The notes below the pieces were generated by a model. It searched no databases and was not told where the DNA came from. It saw only the letters and a program-made list of their open reading frames with translations. DNA of 64,000 bases from CADEEN01 sp963783785 (GTDB lineage Bacteria > Pseudomonadota > Gammaproteobacteria > Burkholderiales > Burkholderiaceae_C): NCBI GenBank assembly GCA_963783785.1, contig CAWAOQ010000003.1:32956-96955 (forward strand). Direction: 5' to 3'. The translations under genes were made by a program, and so were the position numbers. Of the stretch, positions 57,442 through 64,000 are shown one piece after another (position 1 is the first letter of the stretch; each line of letters opens with the position of its first letter).

Positions 57442-57792
57442 CTATCTGTCGGGTCCGCTGAACTCGCGCAGTGCTGCGCTGGTGCCGTCGTCCAGCGCTG
57501 TGAAGACGGCTCCGATCTTGAAGCCCTCCGCGCCGCAGAACGACGAATAGACCGTCTTCACCACGCCGTTCACCGCCACGGTGCGGTCGGCCAGAGGCAG
57601 TTCAAAGCTGATCCCGCAACGGGTGCCGGGCGCGATCGGGTTGGCGCTAACGAAGGACAGGCCGTCGATACCGATGTCCGATGTGATGGCCTTGCGCGTG
57701 ACCTGGCCGGGCAGACTCAACTCGCACGGGCGGCGCAATCCCGTGCGCCGGCTGACACGCCGGTTGGAGACTGGGGTGCTGGGGTGGACCAT
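57442..57792 (-). CDS. PilZ domain protein
   Basis: 116-aa single-domain protein of the c-di-GMP-binding PilZ type. The N-terminal RRVSRRTGLRRPCELSL holds the arginine cluster (RxxxR), and SDIGIDGLSFVS stands where (D/N)xSxxG is expected, with Gly in place of the Ser. This variation may weaken binding. Probable role in c-di-GMP signalling; target unknown. Confidence 0.75.
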   Translation of the reverse strand: MVHPSTPVSNRRVSRRTGLRRPCELSLPGQVTRKAITSDIGIDGLSFVSANPIAPGTRCGISFELPLADRTVAVNGVVKTVYSSFCGAEGFKIGAVFTALDDGTSAALREFSGPDR

Positions 57793-57931
57793 CGGTGGGC
57801 GGGGTGAGCGAAACGCGAGTGTAGCCAGCGGCGGCCGCGGCGTTGGTCCGCGGACGACGGGCTTCGTCCATTGGCGATGGCGCTGCGCTCAGCCACCCGG
57901 TCGCGCTCGTCTTGGCGCGCCAGGCTGCGTG

Positions 57932-58411
57932 TCATGGGGGCAGGGGGTCGGCGAATGCGCGCCGGGCCTCCGCTTCCAGGGCCGGGCCCAAGACCTCGAC
58001 GCGGCGCGTGCCGGTGGCGAGGACGTCGGCGCAATGCAGGCCCAGTTCATCGGCATCGGTGCCCGCCAGCTCGGTCATGCTGGCGATCGACAGTGCGAAA
58101 ACGACACGGCCCACGCCTGCCCAGTACAGCGCGCCGGCGCACATCGGGCAAGGCTCGCCGCTCGCATAGACAGTGCAATCGCTCAGCCCACGCCCAGTCA
58201 AGTGCTGCGACACCGCGCGCACCAGGTTGAGTTCGGCGTGCGCGGTGCAATCGCGGTCGACGACCTCGGTGTTTTCGGCCTCGAGCAGCACATGGCCGCG
58301 GGCGTCAGCCAGCAGCGCGCCATAGGGCTGATTGCCGGCTGCCCGCGCGCGAGCCGATAGGGCGATCGCGGCACGCAGCAGGGACTCGTCGGTGGACGTC
58401 AGCGTCGACAC
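57932..58411 (-). CDS. Nucleoside/guanine deaminase family protein
   Basis: 159-aa cytidine deaminase-like zinc enzyme. Zinc and catalytic residues are in CTAHAELNLV (His, Glu) and GEPCPMCAGALYWAG (two Cys). The pattern is that of guanine deaminase/nucleoside deaminase of the small type. GTG start at 58411, 5 nt after the racemase-like gene's stop, so they are cotranscribed. The neighbourhood suggests purine or ureide breakdown. Confidence 0.82.
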   Translation of the reverse strand: MSTLTSTDESLLRAAIALSARARAAGNQPYGALLADARGHVLLEAENTEVVDRDCTAHAELNLVRAVSQHLTGRGLSDCTVYASGEPCPMCAGALYWAGVGRVVFALSIASMTELAGTDADELGLHCADVLATGTRRVEVLGPALEAEARRAFADPLPP

Positions 58412-58416
58412 GGCGC

Positions 58417-59145
58417 TCAGATCGCCATCTGGAACAGGCGCCCCCAGCCCTTGATGCGTCGCGTGTCGGCGCCGACCAGCCTGAGTGCCTTCCAGACCAC
58501 CGTCGCGATCGAGTCGTAGATCGGGATGCCGGTCTCGGCCTCGAGCTCCTCGACCAGCGGGGCGCCGCGCAGGTTGGTGCAGAAGATCGTGATCGCATCC
58601 GGCCTGGCCTTTGCCGCGTCGCGCACCATGGCCCGGATCTCGTCGGCCGAGACTTCGGAGAACGAGAAGTTGTCGCGCAGCCGCAGGTGGCGTTCGGTGA
58701 CGCACTCGAATCCCGACCGGGCGTAGTTGCGCACGATGGCGGCCTGCACGTCGTCGAGGTAGGGCGTGACCAGCCCGAAGCGCTTGACGCCCGTCAGCGT
58801 GAAGATCTCGTTCAGGGCCAGCACCGAGGTGCAGGCCGGGATGCCGGTCGCCTCGGTGATGCGGCGGCACAGGCGCTCGTCGGCGTCGAAGCCGAGCCAG
58901 CCTGACGACGTGCCGTTCCAGCCGATCGTGCCGACCTTGGCGTGTGCCAGCAGTTCGGCGGCGCGCAGGATCTCGCTGTCGTCGAACTGGCCGAGCGCCT
59001 TGTCGCTGAGCGCGATCTCGGTGACACGGAAGCGGCCGAAATGCGCGCTGGCCTCGGGCAGGCCGGCGATCATCGCGGTGGTCACCGGCTCGAGCGTCGT
59101 GTTGGACGACGGCGTCAGCATCCCCAGCAGAATGCGGGAAGTCAT
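58417..59145 (-). CDS. Asp/Glu racemase superfamily (maleate isomerase/AMDase-like) protein
   Basis: 242 aa. It begins ILLGMLTPSSNTTLEPVTT, which matches maleate cis-trans isomerase-like proteins. The first catalytic-Cys position reads GWNGTSSGW, with no cysteine, while the second has FCTNLRGAPL (Cys near 187). One cysteine only is the state of arylmalonate decarboxylase, so racemisation by two cysteines is unlikely. Encoded between the deaminase and the TRAP transporter; substrate probably a small dicarboxylate or ureide-derived acid. Confidence 0.75.
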   Translation of the reverse strand: MTSRILLGMLTPSSNTTLEPVTTAMIAGLPEASAHFGRFRVTEIALSDKALGQFDDSEILRAAELLAHAKVGTIGWNGTSSGWLGFDADERLCRRITEATGIPACTSVLALNEIFTLTGVKRFGLVTPYLDDVQAAIVRNYARSGFECVTERHLRLRDNFSFSEVSADEIRAMVRDAAKARPDAITIFCTNLRGAPLVEELEAETGIPIYDSIATVVWKALRLVGADTRRIKGWGRLFQMAI

Positions 59146-59171
59146 GGTGCTCCTTGGTCAGCCATGCCGCT

Positions 59172-60476
59172 TCAGCCGAACGACACACGCGGCAGCCACA
59201 GCGCGAGGTCGGGCCAGACCACCAGCAGCACGACCAGCAGCAGCATCATCACCAGGAACGGCAACGTGCCGACGATGACGTCGGTGATCAGCCCTTCCTT
59301 GCGGATGCCTTGCACGACGTACAGGTTCATGCCCACCGGCGGCGTGATCAGCGCCAGTTCGGCCATCACCACCAGGTAGATGCCGAACCAGACCGGGTCG
59401 ATGCCGAGTGCCGTGATCAGCGGGAAGACGATCGGAATGGTGCCGATGATCATCGCCAGCGCGTCGAGGAAGCAGCCGAGGATCAGGTAGAACACCGTCA
59501 GCACCGCCAGCATCACCAGCGGCGAGGTGCCGAGCTGGCTGGCGAAGTTGGCCAACGCCTGCGGCACGCCCATCAGGCCGAGCACGAAGTTCAGGTAGAA
59601 CGCCGCCGCGGCAATGAGCATGATCATCGCCGTCACCGACACGGTGGTGACGAAGCATTCGTGCATCATCTTGATCGAGAACTTGCCGTAGGCGATGCAC
59701 AGCGCAAGGGCCATCACGACGCCGAGCGCAGCCGACTCGGTCGGTGTGGCCCAGCCGAGGTAGATGCTGCCCATCACGACGACGAACAGGATCGTCGGTG
59801 GCAGCAGGTCGACCAGCCGCCACAGCCGCTCGCCGAGCGGCGCAGGCGCCGCCTTGGCCCCGGCCAGCGATGGCTTCCACCAGCAGGCAACGACGACGAC
59901 CGCCATGAACAGCCCGGTCAGCAGCAGCCCCGGGACCACGCCGGCGGCATACAGCCTGCCGACCGAGGTGTTGGTCATCGCGCCGTAGATGATCATGTTG
60001 ATCGACGGCGGAATCAGGATGCCGAGCGTCGCGCCGGCGGCGATGGTGCCGAGGACCAGACGCGGGTCGTAGTTGCGGCCCTTGAAGGCCGGGATGGCGA
60101 CCGTGCCGATGGTCGCCGCAGTGGCGACCGACGAGCCCGACACCGCGGCGAACATCGCCGAGGCGCCGATGTTGGTGTGCAGCAGGCCGCCGGGCAGCGG
60201 GTTCAGCCAGTCCGACAGCGAGCGGTACATGCGGTCGGTGAAGCCGCCGCGCACCAGCAGTTCGCCGAGCAGCACGAACAGCGGCACCGCCACCAGCACG
60301 AAGTTGTTGGTCGCGCCCCAGTACTGGGTGCCGTACTCCATCACTGCGGGCGTGCCGAGGTAGAAGATGGCACCCAGCATGCTGATCGCGAACATCACGA
60401 AGGCCACGTGCAGGCCCAAGGTCATCAGGCCGATCAGCAGCGCGAAGCCGACGACGGCGGCGGTGAGGTCGATCAT
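59172..60476 (-). CDS. dctM: TRAP transporter large permease DctM
   Basis: 434-aa membrane protein with about twelve helices, the energy-coupling subunit of a TRAP importer. Typical stretches are SGSSVATAATIGTVAIPAF, GATLGILIPPSINMIIYG and ALITPPVGMNLYVVQGI. Its start overlaps the dctQ stop (ATGA). It is a sodium-driven secondary transporter for organic acids. Confidence 0.93.
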   Translation of the reverse strand: MIDLTAAVVGFALLIGLMTLGLHVAFVMFAISMLGAIFYLGTPAVMEYGTQYWGATNNFVLVAVPLFVLLGELLVRGGFTDRMYRSLSDWLNPLPGGLLHTNIGASAMFAAVSGSSVATAATIGTVAIPAFKGRNYDPRLVLGTIAAGATLGILIPPSINMIIYGAMTNTSVGRLYAAGVVPGLLLTGLFMAVVVVACWWKPSLAGAKAAPAPLGERLWRLVDLLPPTILFVVVMGSIYLGWATPTESAALGVVMALALCIAYGKFSIKMMHECFVTTVSVTAMIMLIAAAAFYLNFVLGLMGVPQALANFASQLGTSPLVMLAVLTVFYLILGCFLDALAMIIGTIPIVFPLITALGIDPVWFGIYLVVMAELALITPPVGMNLYVVQGIRKEGLITDVIVGTLPFLVMMLLLVVLLVVWPDLALWLPRVSFG

Positions 60477-61099
60477 TTCGCTTCTCCCGGCTCGGCCTGC
60501 CGGGCCTGCTCTGCCTGGGCTGCGCGCTCGGCCTGCGCCGTCAATTCGGCTTCGAGTTCGTCCTGCACGCTGGCCGGGCCGTAGTAGCGGTTCAGCTTCG
60601 GGTCGCCGCGCACGAACAGCAGCAGTGCATGCGCGGCGTAGGCCAGCGCGATCAGCGCGAACAGCACCAGGCCGATCAACCACAGCACCTGCGGTTGCCA
60701 CAGCGGCGTCTGCAGCGGGTTGCTGGCCACGCTCTGGAACTCGATCGACTCCAGCAGCACGGTCGTGCCGCGCCAGGCCGCGAAGCTGGCGAAGGCCGCC
60801 ATCGAGACCATCGCCAGCAGGTTCATGACCCGCTGCCAGCGGGTGGACATCATGACCAGGAAGATGTCGACGCGCGTGTGGCCGCGCTTGGCCATCGTGT
60901 ACGACGCACCGACCACCGCGATGATCGCCAGCACGTAGCCGCCGATGTCGTCGGTGCCGGGGAACGAGTGCGAGAACAGCTTGCGGCCGACGATCTCGAC
61001 CGAGACCGCCAGCGACAGCAGCAGCACCGCGTAGCCGCAGACGATGGCGGCCATGCGCGCAACCGGTTCGACCACGCGACTGATCGGATCTTCTTCCAT
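60473..61099 (-). CDS. dctQ: TRAP transporter small permease DctQ
   Basis: 208 aa with four membrane segments (about 15-35, 48-70, 92-112, 135-160) and a hydrophilic Glu/Ala/Gln-rich tail that is longer than usual (ASVQDELEAELTAQAERAAQ). Segments IVGRKLFSHSFPGTDDIGGY and KRGHTRVDIF are typical of DctQ. Confidence 0.9.
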   Translation of the reverse strand: MEEDPISRVVEPVARMAAIVCGYAVLLLSLAVSVEIVGRKLFSHSFPGTDDIGGYVLAIIAVVGASYTMAKRGHTRVDIFLVMMSTRWQRVMNLLAMVSMAAFASFAAWRGTTVLLESIEFQSVASNPLQTPLWQPQVLWLIGLVLFALIALAYAAHALLLFVRGDPKLNRYYGPASVQDELEAELTAQAERAAQAEQARQAEPGEAK

Positions 61100-61131
61100 G
61101 GGGTCTCCTGGAGGCGCCGGCGGTGCCGTGG

Positions 61132-62176
61132 TTACTGGATCTTCAGGCCGCGGACCTTGCCGACCGTGGCGTTCCAGGTCTCCGAGCACTTCGGGTCGAC
61201 CTTGTTGCAGGTCTCCTTCCACAGCGGCAGCACCGAGCTCGACACCGCGGCCTTGATCTTGGCCTCGTCGGCCGGCGATACCGCCACCAGCGTCATCTTG
61301 AACTTGGTGCCCTTGACGCAGGGATCCTTGCCGATGTTGCAGTTCATCGCATCCGCGTTGGCTGTCTCGGCCAGCTCCCACATGCGGTCTTCCATCTGCT
61401 TGAAGCCGGCAAGGATCTTCTGCTGCGCCTCGGGCGAGAACTTGTTCCAGTAGTCCAGGTTCATGAAGTGGCCCTGCACCGAGCCCGACACCGACAGTGG
61501 CATGAAATGCGTCGTCACTTCGCCCCACTTGCCGGCGTTGCCGGAGGTCGGCGAGGTCACGCCGCAGTCGGCCACGCCACGCTGCAAGCGCCGGATAGAC
61601 CTCGGAGAACTGCAGCGTCACCGGCGTCGCGCCGAGCGTCTGGATCAACGCCGCCATCGACGGCGTGAAGCTGCGCACCTTCAGGCCCTTGATGTCATCG
61701 ATCGACTTGATCGGCTTGTTGCAGTAGAAGACCTGCGGACCGAACGGCCACAGCGTCAGCACCTTGGCCTTGAACCGCGCCTGCAGGCGCTTGTCGAAGA
61801 CGTCGCGGTAGGCCTCGACGGCCTGGCGCAGGTCTTTCATGTTGGTCGAGACGCCGATCAGGTCGATGCCCTCGAAGAACGGGTCGTCGCGCGAGGCCAT
61901 GCCGATCTGCACGCTCATCACGTCGAAAGTGCCAGAGCGCAGCAGCCGCAGCGCGTCGGCCGCCTGCACGTTGACGACGTCCATCGGGTTGTAGTTGATG
62001 TTGATCGGCGCGCCCATCAGCTTGGGCAACGCGGTGAAGAAGGGTTTCTCGATCTCGTCGACGTGCTTGGAGTTCGACGAGAAATTGCCGGCGATGCGCA
62101 TCGCGGTGGGATCGGCGGCATGCGCGCCGGCGGCAAACAGCGCCGAGGCGGCGATCAGGGTCAGGATTTGCTTCAT
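61132..62176 (-). CDS. dctP: TRAP transporter substrate-binding protein DctP, one frameshift
   Basis: 347-aa periplasmic binding protein after removing an extra base near 61586, which rejoins SEVYPAL to QRGVADCGVTSP. The signal peptide is ILTLIAASALFAAGAHA. Substrate-binding Arg lies in KGLKVRSFTPSM, and GVADCGVTSPTSG is the expected second binding segment. It delivers the ligand to DctQM; the neighbours suggest a purine- or ureide-derived acid. Confidence 0.87.
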
Positions 62177-62202
62177 CGGGGGAACCTCCGGGAGTGATGG
62201 AT

Positions 62203-62733
62203 TCAGACGTCGGGAAACAGGGTCTGCAGGCGCAGGCGCGTGATCGCCGCCACCTGGTTGAGCGCTTCGTCGCGCTCGCGTGCGGTGTCGAGTGCAAGGC
62301 GGCGTTCGAACTCGTGGAAGATGCCGGCCTTGCTGTAGTGGCGCACGCAAACGATGAACGGAAAGCCATGTTTGGCGAGGTATGCCGCATTGAGCGCCGC
62401 GATGCGCTGCATCTCATCGGGCCGCAGCGACTTCAGTCCGGCGCTGTGCTGCTCCTGGTCGGAGGCTTCGGTCAGCGTGCCGGTCTGCGCTTCGCGGCCG
62501 GCCAGTTGCGGGTGCGCACGCAGCAGCGCGAGCACCTGGGCTTCATCGGCCTGCTCCACCTGCGCCCACATGCAGCGGTGCAGGTGGGCCACATCGTCGA
62601 ACGGTCGCATCGGCCACGCCCGCTCGGCAACCCAGGGCGAGTGTTCGAAGGTGTCGCCGAGCAAGGCCGTGAAGGCCGGTTGCGTCAGCGCGCCGAGCTG
62701 TGCCAGACGGGGTGCTTCGGATGTGGCTGCCAA
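62203..62733 (-). CDS. uraD: OHCU decarboxylase (uraD-like)
   Basis: 2-oxo-4-hydroxy-4-carboxy-5-ureidoimidazoline decarboxylase, the last step from urate to S-allantoin. TTG 62733 with AGGAG 6 nt upstream gives 176 aa, the usual length; an ATG at 62829 would add 32 residues and run almost into the divergent LysR gene. Catalytic His is in LHRCMWAQV (HxxM), with FEHSPWVAERAW, the SDQEQHSAGL segment and GFPFIVCVRHYSK as family landmarks. Confidence 0.85.
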   Translation of the reverse strand: MAATSEAPRLAQLGALTQPAFTALLGDTFEHSPWVAERAWPMRPFDDVAHLHRCMWAQVEQADEAQVLALLRAHPQLAGREAQTGTLTEASDQEQHSAGLKSLRPDEMQRIAALNAAYLAKHGFPFIVCVRHYSKAGIFHEFERRLALDTARERDEALNQVAAITRLRLQTLFPDV

Positions 62734-62739
62734 GGTCCG

Positions 62740-62744
62740 CTCCT
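62740..62744 (-). promoter_or_regulatory. AGGAG ribosome binding site of uraD
   Basis: AGGAG on the minus strand 6 nt before TTG 62733; it decides that start against the upstream ATG. Confidence 0.5.
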
Positions 62745-62853
62745 GCGAAACGTGGGCACCGGAAGACGCCCTGGCCGATGCTAGGAGCGACAGCGGTGAA
62801 GCCGATGCGCGATCTGTTATATCCGCCATAGTGAAACCCGACGCCGGCCCGCC

Positions 62854-63783
62854 ATGTCCCGTTCCAGCGACCCCATCGACACCTACCTGCTGCGCGTGCT
62901 GACCGTGGCGCTGGTCGAGCGCAACCTGACGCGCACGGCGATCCGCATGAACCAGTCGCAGCCGGCGATCAGCGCCGCGTTGCGCAAGTTGCGCACGCTG
63001 TTCGACGATCAGCTGCTGGTGCGCAGCGGCAATGCGATGGTGCCCACACCGCGTGGGCTCGAACTGCTGGAGACGGCGCGCGCCGCGCTGCACGAGATCG
63101 ACAAGCTGTTTGCGGCGCGGGAAGCCTTCGATCCGGCGACGACCAGCCAGTCCTTCAGGATTGGCTGCCCCGACTACCTGGCCACCGTGTTCCTGGCCGG
63201 CGTGGTGCGCGAGCTGCGGCGCCAGGCGCCGGGTGCGCAACTGGTGATCCACCCGCTCGGCCCCGACTTCGACTTCGAGCGCGCGCTGGCCAATGGCGAT
63301 CTCGACATCGTGATCGGCAACTGGCCCGAGCCCCCCGAGCAGATGCACACCACAGCGCTGCTGGAGGACGAAATCGTCTGCCTGCTGTCGGCGCGTCACC
63401 CGCTGGCCAGGGGCAAGATGACGCGCGCCCAGTACCTGCGCGCGCCGCACCTGGTGCCGCTGGCCTTCTCGTCCGCGCACCGCGGCATCATCGACAGGCA
63501 CCTGGCCAACCTGCGCGTGACGCGCAACACGCGCGTCGTGGTGCCATTCTTCACGATGGCGCCGCACCTGCTGGTGGGCAGCGACCTGATCTTCACCATC
63601 AGCCGCCACTTCGCGGAGCACTACGCCAGGCTGCTGCCGCTGGCCGTCGTGCCTTGCCCGATCGACTTTCCGCGCATGCGCTTCTACCAGATGTGGCATG
63701 GCCGCAGCCAGGCCAGCGAGGCGCACCGCTGGCTGCGCGGCGTGCTCAAGGACGTGGCTGGCGCCACGGTCGGCAAGCGCTGA
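62854..63783 (+). CDS. LysR-family transcriptional regulator
   Basis: 309 aa. The N-terminal winged helix-turn-helix (about 10-70) contains RNLTRTAIRMNQSQPAISAALRKL; the C-terminal part is the two-lobe effector domain with IGNWPEPPEQM and ARHPLARGK. It is divergent from uraD with a short intergenic gap, so it probably controls the TRAP/ureide cluster; the effector would be a purine intermediate. Inferred from location. Confidence 0.88.
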   Translation: MSRSSDPIDTYLLRVLTVALVERNLTRTAIRMNQSQPAISAALRKLRTLFDDQLLVRSGNAMVPTPRGLELLETARAALHEIDKLFAAREAFDPATTSQSFRIGCPDYLATVFLAGVVRELRRQAPGAQLVIHPLGPDFDFERALANGDLDIVIGNWPEPPEQMHTTALLEDEIVCLLSARHPLARGKMTRAQYLRAPHLVPLAFSSAHRGIIDRHLANLRVTRNTRVVVPFFTMAPHLLVGSDLIFTISRHFAEHYARLLPLAVVPCPIDFPRMRFYQMWHGRSQASEAHRWLRGVLKDVAGATVGKR

Positions 63784-63803
63784 GCCGGGCCGGGCCGACG
63801 CGC

Positions 63804-64000
63804 TCATGACAGCCACCGGTTCATGCCGACGTCCTGCGCCGCGGCCTTGAGCACCATCGCGCGGTAGTAGGGTTCGAGGCGCGCGGCTTCGCGCGCGGCG
63901 CTCTGCTGCTGGGTGCGCCCGGCCGCCATCAGTTCGCGCATCTCGGCGCGCAATGCGGCTTCATCGACCGCCTTGATGCGACCCTGCTCATAGACCACGC
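63804..64000 (-). CDS. Amidohydrolase C-terminal part, 5'-truncated by window edge
   Basis: The last 65 codons are in the window, ending AAAQDVGMNRWLS. The pattern GRRVYEQGRIKAVDEAAL-like and the terminal segment fit the C-terminal beta-sandwich of cytosine/guanine or 8-oxoguanine deaminase-type amidohydrolases. No active-site part is visible. It is convergent with lysR. A purine deaminase role fits the cluster but is not proven. Confidence 0.55.
   Translation of the reverse strand, partial: VVYEQGRIKAVDEAALRAEMRELMAAGRTQQQSAAREAARLEPYYRAMVLKAAAQDVGMNRWLS

Overview
This is a high-GC, gene-dense chromosomal window whose gene content and order fit a betaproteobacterium of the order Burkholderiales, most like the Rubrivivax/Leptothrix group. 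Examples are exbB-exbD-lpxK-trm112-kdsB-adk, ccoI-S-N-O-Q-P-G and guaB-guaA-tadA. No phage, insertion sequence, CRISPR array or rRNA was seen. The placement is inferred from family resemblance; no search was run.

Layout. 1-9350: the end of an Mth938-like gene, alaA-like aminotransferase, homoserine dehydrogenase and threonine synthase, then molybdopterin genes (moeA, moaD, moaE), crcB, and a flavin reductase/hydrolase/acyl-CoA dehydrogenase run. 9389-12046: clpB behind a heat-shock promoter. 12100-17491: nadB and nadA, flanked on both sides by two members of an uncharacterised paralogous family (a novel N-terminal domain plus a roadblock-like domain). They are split into two coupled genes on one side and fused in one gene on the other. 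17655-27435: MFS transporter, TPP enzyme, DUF4124 protein, then guaB, an MFS exporter, guaA, a small membrane protein, tadA and an LD-carboxypeptidase. 27553-37252: a peptide ABC transporter operon and a TonB-dependent receptor. 37425-42090 (minus strand): exbB, exbD, lpxK, trm112, kdsB, adk and a short-chain dehydrogenase. 42478-44945: xseA, sodB, a DUF192 protein. 45000-54794: a complete cbb3 cytochrome oxidase and maturation cluster, then hemN, with two perfect FNR/ANR boxes. 54859-57792: rraA, a small hypothetical, tRNA-Pro and tRNA-Arg, orphan genes and a PilZ protein. 57932-64000: a probable purine/ureide catabolic cluster (deaminase, Asp/Glu racemase-like enzyme, TRAP transporter, OHCU decarboxylase, LysR regulator, amidohydrolase).

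Two features stand out. The first is the duplicated roadblock-containing family around the NAD genes, the best candidate for an undescribed system. The second is data quality: at least nine single-base frameshifts interrupt otherwise well-conserved housekeeping genes, all of them one-base gains, and about fifteen more lie in the peptide-binding protein gene at 27553-29779 together with an in-frame stop. Proteins described for those genes are reconstructed across the breaks. The insertion bias and intact flanking reading frames point to sequence error more than to real gene decay.
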